From Nocardioides mangrovicus (GTDB lineage: Bacteria > Actinomycetota > Actinomycetes > Propionibacteriales > Nocardioidaceae): a DNA stretch of 64,000 nucleotides. The stretch spans positions 502,085 to 566,084 of the forward strand of contig NZ_RDBE01000007.1 of assembly GCF_003674065.1 (NCBI RefSeq), written 5' to 3'. The translations under genes were made by a program, and so were the position numbers. Below, piece by piece: positions 60,432-64,000 of the stretch. Under the pieces are notes generated by a model that was not told where the DNA came from, ran no database searches, and saw nothing but the letters and a program-made list of their open reading frames with translations. Position 1 is the stretch's first letter; every line of letters starts with the position of its first letter.

Positions 60432-61528
60432 CCGCGCTGCCCGAGGTCCCGGGTGTCCTCAGCGCCGCGGAGGCCCGGCAGAGCGCCCGCGCGATCGCGG
60501 CGATGCAGGAGCCCGACGGCGCGCTGCCGTGGGAGCCCGGCGCGCACACCGACGTGTGGAACCACGTGGAGTCCGCGATGGGACTGCTGGTGGCCGGCGA
60601 GGTGGAGGCGGCCGAGCGCGCCTACGACTGGTGCCTGCGCACCCAGCGCTTCGACGGCTCCTGGCCGATCAAGGTCGTGGCCGGGCACGTCGAGGACGGC
60701 GGTGGCGAGACGAACATGTCGGCCTACCTGGCCGTCGGGGTCTGGCATCACTGGCTGGTGCGCGCGGACCACGCGTTCGCCAGCCGGGCGTGGCCGGCGG
60801 TGCGCCGGGCGCTGGACTGGGTGGTCAGCCTGCAGCTGGACTTCGGGGGCATCGCCTGGTCGCAGGAGTGGGACGAGCAGGGGCCCTCGACCGTGCGGGC
60901 CGCGGCGCTGCTGGCCGGGTCCTCGAGCATCTTCCACGCGCTGCGGGCCGGCGTCGCGCTCGCCGACCTGCTCGGCGACCCGCAGCCGGAGTGGGAGCTG
61001 GCCGGGGGCCGGCTGGGCCACGCGCTGCGCGAGCACCGCGACCGGTTCCTGGACAAGTCCACCTTCGCGATGGACTGGTACTACCCGGTGCTCGGCGGCG
61101 CCGTGCGGGGCGAGGCCGGCTTCGAGCTGCTGGCCGGCCGGTGGGAGGAGCTCGTGGTGCCGGGGCTCGGCGTGCGATGCGTCGACACCAACCCGTGGGT
61201 CACGGTGGCCGAGTCGGCCGAGCTGGTGCTCACCCTCGACGCGCTGGGCGACCGCGGGCGGGCGCTCGAGCTGTTCGCGTCGTTACGTCGGCTGCGCTGC
61301 GACGACGGCGCCTATTGGACCGGTTACGTGTACAACGACGAGGTGGTCTGGCCACGTCAGCGGACCACCTACACCACCGCCGCCGTGCTCCTGGCCGCCG
61401 ACGCGCTGTGCGGGGCCACCCCGGGAGCCGGCATCGTGCGCGGCGAGACGCTCCCGCTGCTGCCCGACCTGCCCTGCTCGGGCTGCACCGAGGTGGTGGG
61501 TCCGCGCACCGAGGAGATCCTCGGATGA
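60428..61528 (+). CDS. Alpha/alpha-toroid (prenyltransferase/terpenoid-cyclase-like) protein
   Basis: 366 residues with a repeating helix-turn-helix pattern like six-hairpin toroids: AIAAMQEPDGALPWEPG, AYDWCLRTQRFDGSWPIKV, VVSLQLDFGGIAWSQEW, SLRRLRCDDGAYWTGYVY. Each contains the QxxDG-x-W type turn of prenyltransferase/squalene-cyclase repeats. It lacks a clear DCTAE/DXDD catalytic motif. Could be a glycosidase- or lyase-like toroid acting on the product of the flanking glycosyltransferases. Conserved ETN, WP and YNDEVVWPRQRTTYTTA stretches look functional. Coupled by ATGA to both neighbours. Confidence 0.75.
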   Translation: MTALPEVPGVLSAAEARQSARAIAAMQEPDGALPWEPGAHTDVWNHVESAMGLLVAGEVEAAERAYDWCLRTQRFDGSWPIKVVAGHVEDGGGETNMSAYLAVGVWHHWLVRADHAFASRAWPAVRRALDWVVSLQLDFGGIAWSQEWDEQGPSTVRAAALLAGSSSIFHALRAGVALADLLGDPQPEWELAGGRLGHALREHRDRFLDKSTFAMDWYYPVLGGAVRGEAGFELLAGRWEELVVPGLGVRCVDTNPWVTVAESAELVLTLDALGDRGRALELFASLRRLRCDDGAYWTGYVYNDEVVWPRQRTTYTTAAVLLAADALCGATPGAGIVRGETLPLLPDLPCSGCTEVVGPRTEEILG

Positions 61529-62409
61529 GCGAGTCCTCCGCGCCGCCGCCCCGGATCACCTACCTGGTGCTGGCCCACCACAAGCCGGCGCAGTTCGGGG
61601 CCCTGGTCCGACGGCTGACGCGGTCCGGCTCCTCGGTGGTGGCCCACATCGACGCCAAGAGCGACGAGGCCCCGTTCCGAGCCGTGGTCGACCCGGCCAG
61701 TACGACGTTCGCCGAGCGTCGCTACCGCATCCGCTGGGCCGGGTTCTCCTCGGTGCTGGCCGAGCTGGGCCTGCTCGCGACGGCCGCCCGGCACCACCCG
61801 GCGGACTACTACGTACTGCTGAGCGGGGTGGACTACCCGATCAGACCCGAGGAGCAGCTGCGCGAGGAGCTGCGCAGCGGGGCGACCTACATGAATTGCT
61901 GGGCGATGCCCAGCGTCGAGCACAACAAGCCGATGTGGCGCCTGGAGAAGTACGTCATCGCCGGCCGGGGCGACCAGGGCCGGGTGGTCGACCTCCTGAA
62001 CCGGCACGTGCTCCCCAGGCTGCCCACGCGCAACGTGAGGCGGGGCCTGGGTGGCCACCGGCCGTTCGGGGGCTCGGTGTGGTGGGCGCTGCCGCACGGG
62101 GTCGCGCAGGACGTGCTCCGGTTCGCCGCCCGGGAGCACCGGTTCGTGCGCTTCTTCCGCTGGGCGCCGTTCAGCGACGAGATGTTCTTCCAGACGGTGG
62201 TGCAGGCGGTCGACGGGCCGCCGCTGCGCCCGGCGATCATGTTCACCGACTGGAGCCGGCCCGAGTTCGGCACCGCCTCGCCGGCGACGCTCTCGGCCGC
62301 CGATGTCGAGCTACTGCGAGCGCAGTCGCAGTTCTTCGCCCGCAAGTTCGACCTCGACCGCGATCCGGAGCTGTTCGACGTCCTCGACCGCGAGCTCCTC
62401 GGTCGCTGA
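61525..62409 (+). CDS. Core-2/I-branching-type beta-1,6-N-acetylglucosaminyltransferase-like protein (GT14)
   Basis: 294 residues. Begins ITYLVLAHHKPAQFGALVRRL, then SSVVAHIDAKSDEAPF, IRWAGFSSVLAELGLLATAARHHPADYYVLLSGVDYPIRP: the conserved HxD and LLSGxDYP blocks of the Branch/GT14 family. GGSVWWALPHGVAQDVLRF and FSDEMFFQTVV carry the conserved acidic (DE) residue. In eukaryotes this family branches mucin glycans with GlcNAc; bacterial members are less studied, some acting as xylosyltransferases. Last gene of the operon starting at 58465. Confidence 0.85.
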   Translation: MSESSAPPPRITYLVLAHHKPAQFGALVRRLTRSGSSVVAHIDAKSDEAPFRAVVDPASTTFAERRYRIRWAGFSSVLAELGLLATAARHHPADYYVLLSGVDYPIRPEEQLREELRSGATYMNCWAMPSVEHNKPMWRLEKYVIAGRGDQGRVVDLLNRHVLPRLPTRNVRRGLGGHRPFGGSVWWALPHGVAQDVLRFAAREHRFVRFFRWAPFSDEMFFQTVVQAVDGPPLRPAIMFTDWSRPEFGTASPATLSAADVELLRAQSQFFARKFDLDRDPELFDVLDRELLGR

Positions 62410-62438
62410 GGCTCGTCCGGACGGGGCCGCCGACGCCG

Positions 62439-63053
62439 TCAGGTCGCGGTGAGCGCCCGCATCGAGCCCACCGTCTCCCGGGGCTCGAAGCCGTCGGCGA
62501 CGGCGCGCAGCCACACGCGGTAGGGCGCCTGGCCCCCGTCGGCCGGGTGCTCGAAGACGTCGTGGATCACCAGCAGCCCGCCCGGCTCGAGCCAGCGTGC
62601 GAAGCCGTCGTAGTCCGCCCGGGCGTGCACCTCGGCGTGGCCGCCGTCGATGAACAGCAGCGAGAGCGGCGTGCGCCAGTGGCGGCTGACGGTCGTGGAG
62701 CGGCCGAGCACCGCCACCACCTCGTCCTCGAGCCCGGCGCGCTCGATGGTGCGGCGGAAGGTGGGCAGGGTGTCCATCCGGCCCGACTCGGCGTCGACCA
62801 GGGACGCGTCGTGGTGCTCCCAGCCGGCCTGGTTCTCCTCCGAGCCGCGGTGGTGGTCGACGGTGAAGACGGTGCCGCCCACCTCGCGGGCCGCCGCACC
62901 GAGGTAGATCGCCGACTTGCCGCAGTAGCTGCCCACCTCGAGCGCGGGTCCGTGCGGCAGCCGCTCGCGGGCCAGCCGGTGCAGGAAGTCTCCCTCGTCC
63001 TCGGGCATGAAGCCCTTGGCCGCACGGGCGTGGGCCAGCAGGTCGTCGGGCAT
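62439..63053 (-). CDS. Class I SAM-dependent methyltransferase (Methyltransf_24-like)
   Basis: 204 residues from ATG 63053 (TGATG overlap with the upstream EI24 gene). ALEVGSYCGKSAIYLGAAAREVGGTVFTVDHHRGSEENQAGW (motif I and beta-2), LSLLFIDGGHAEVHARADYDGFARWLEPGGLLVIHDVFEHP. The FIDGGH-DYD-HD layout is that of CmcI/TylF-like or Methyltransf_24 enzymes, where the acidic residues bind Mg. Possibly acts on a sugar; convergent with the GT14 operon but transcribed from the other side. Confidence 0.88.
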   Translation of the reverse strand: MPDDLLAHARAAKGFMPEDEGDFLHRLARERLPHGPALEVGSYCGKSAIYLGAAAREVGGTVFTVDHHRGSEENQAGWEHHDASLVDAESGRMDTLPTFRRTIERAGLEDEVVAVLGRSTTVSRHWRTPLSLLFIDGGHAEVHARADYDGFARWLEPGGLLVIHDVFEHPADGGQAPYRVWLRAVADGFEPRETVGSMRALTAT

Positions 63054-63781
63054 CACGGCCGGTCCTCCAGCAGCTCGCGAGCGAGGGCCGTCGCCCCGGC
63101 GACGGCGGCCGGCATCCCGGTCACCGCTCCGACCGGCCACAGGAACCAGGCCTGCGTGGTGGTGCCGAAGCCGAGCACGACCCAGCGGCGGCGGCGGATC
63201 AGCTCACGCGAGGCGACCCGGTCCAGGCCGCGCGCCTCCAGCGGCCGGGCCAGCAGCTCGGCGGCGAGCAGTCGACCCGACAGCACCACCCCGAGCACCA
63301 GGCCGACCACGGTCCCCACCACGGGCAGGAAGCCGAGGGCGAAGACCAGGGCGGAGGTGAGGACGCCCAGGCCCATCAGGCGTGCCGCGTCGCCGGCCGA
63401 ACGCCAGAACCCCAGGTCGTGGTCGGGCACCGGGCCGCCGAGCTCGGCCTCGACCGCGCGCCAGATGCGGTCGTAGAAGGGCTCGCCGACGATGAGGGTG
63501 AGGCCGGTGAAGGTGGTGACGGCCAGGAACACCGCGGCGGCCACCACGAGGATCCCGAGCAGGAACCGGACCGGCGTGCGCAGCGACCACTCGTCGGCGA
63601 AGGGCGTGACCCAGCCGGTGAGGTCGCCCACCACCAGCAGCAGGGCCACCAGCAGCGCGAGCACGAGCACCAGCACCACCACCGCCGGCAGCACGCCGAG
63701 CCGCAGCAGCCGCCGGTCGCGGCGGACCAGGTCGGCGCCGCGTCGGAGGAAGGACGCACCGTGCACGAGGTCGGGGAGCAC
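63053..63781 (-). CDS. EI24/CysZ-like membrane protein
   Basis: 242 residues. Four or more hydrophobic helices: LGVLPAVVVLVLVLALLVALLLVVGDL, VRFLLGILVVAAAVFLAVTTFTGLTLIVGEPFYDRIWRAVE, VLTSALVFALGFLPVVGTVVGLVLGVVLSGRLLAAELL. The YDRI segment after the second helix and the FLPVVG loop are family marks of EI24/CysZ. CysZ is a sulfate permease, but the actinobacterial members have no proven substrate. Translation coupled to the methyltransferase gene downstream. Confidence 0.9.
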   Translation of the reverse strand: MLPDLVHGASFLRRGADLVRRDRRLLRLGVLPAVVVLVLVLALLVALLLVVGDLTGWVTPFADEWSLRTPVRFLLGILVVAAAVFLAVTTFTGLTLIVGEPFYDRIWRAVEAELGGPVPDHDLGFWRSAGDAARLMGLGVLTSALVFALGFLPVVGTVVGLVLGVVLSGRLLAAELLARPLEARGLDRVASRELIRRRRWVVLGFGTTTQAWFLWPVGAVTGMPAAVAGATALARELLEDRP

Positions 63782-63802
63782 CGGGCCATCCTCGCCTGCG
63801 CC

Positions 63803-63808
63803 TATCCT
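63803..63808 (+). promoter_or_regulatory. -10 box (TATCCT) of a leaderless promoter
   Basis: TATCCT ends 8 nt before the ATG at 63817 with no ribosome site between. Confidence 0.45.
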
Positions 63809-63816
63809 CGCCCGGT

Positions 63817-64000
63817 ATGGACCTCGCGTTCGTGGGCAAGCTGTGGCACTGGCGCGGGCCGGCGCCGTACCACTTCGTCAGCGTGCCCGAGGACGGCTGC
63901 GAGGAGATCGCGGTGGTCGCGCAGGCGGTGACCTACGGCTGGGGGATGATCCCGGTCGTCGTGACCGTGGGCGGCACCACGTGGAGCACGTCGCTCTGGC
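63817..64000 (+). CDS. DUF1905 domain protein, N-terminal part (cut by window end)
   Basis: First 61 residues only. DLAFVGKLWHWRGPAPYHFVSVPEDGCEEIAVVA, then VTYGWGMIPVVVTVGGTTWSTSLW is the DUF1905 pattern (small beta-barrel, GxWxW and GxxxVxVxIGxTxWxTSLF). Function unknown; family proteins are usually ~100 aa, sometimes fused to YdeI. Right end missing. Confidence 0.85.
   Translation, partial: MDLAFVGKLWHWRGPAPYHFVSVPEDGCEEIAVVAQAVTYGWGMIPVVVTVGGTTWSTSLW

Noticed and set aside
60453-63476. 1007-residue open frame over the toroid, GT14 and methyltransferase genes
   Set aside because: Off-frame read of real genes; strong Arg/Pro/Ser/Thr bias and no recognisable domain.
1-64000. CRISPR arrays, insertion sequences, prophage or integrase genes, tRNA and rRNA genes
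   Set aside because: No regularly spaced direct repeats, no transposase or integrase motifs, and no RNA-gene signature seen on either strand by reading. A tRNAscan or ISfinder search was not possible here.

Overview
The window is very GC-rich, densely coded and free of mobile elements. Codon third positions are nearly all G or C, GTG and TTG starts are frequent, and many genes overlap by ATGA, GTGA or TGATG. Several genes appear to be leaderless, with a TANNNT box 6-8 nt before the start codon. With a mycobacterial-type htdX-fabG4/fadA2 block, this points to a high-GC actinobacterium. I infer the Nocardioidaceae (Nocardioides-like), from general resemblance only. No rRNA, tRNA, CRISPR array or insertion sequence was found.

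Layout. Bases 1-4.1 kb hold the end of an SMP-30/strictosidine-synthase-like gene, dxs (isoprenoid precursors), a PAC2-family gene and tesB. Bases 4.1-9.5 kb are lipid metabolism: an SDR, htdX-like dehydratase and fabG4-like reductase, divergent fadA2-like thiolase, and a TetR regulator. Bases 9.6-16.0 kb carry ligB and a divergent AlkA-like glycosylase, an alpha/beta hydrolase, a secreted EEP-fold nuclease/phosphatase and an acyl-CoA ligase. Bases 16.0-26.9 kb look like a polyamine uptake and catabolism locus: an Lrp regulator, potDABC, an omega-aminotransferase, an aminobutyraldehyde-type dehydrogenase and a saccharopine-dehydrogenase-like protein. A gabT lies further on at 32.1-33.5 kb.

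Bases 27.0-54.4 kb are mainly an exopolysaccharide locus of Wzx/Wzy type. It has a polyprenyl-phosphate sugar transferase, flippase, O-antigen-ligase-type polymerase, Wzz-type chain-length protein, UDP-sugar dehydrogenase, several glycosyltransferases (one a GT2-WecG/TagA fusion) and three hexapeptide acyltransferases. Two paralogous exported proteins of unknown function flank the initiating transferase. A block of gabT, a phospholipase-D-like gene, dinB, uvrB and two small genes interrupts the locus.

Bases 54.4-64.0 kb hold terC behind a probable yybP-ykoY manganese riboswitch, another GT4, a ferredoxin-NADP reductase, and a tight operon of GT4, methyltransferase, alpha/alpha-toroid protein and GT14-like transferase. 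A methyltransferase/EI24 pair and the start of a DUF1905 gene close the window.

Most promising leads: the Mn riboswitch with a visible SD-sequestering switch, the paralogous EPS-linked exported family, the GT2-WecG fusion, the toroid-containing glycan operon, hairpins or short tandem repeats at stop codons, and leaderless promoters.
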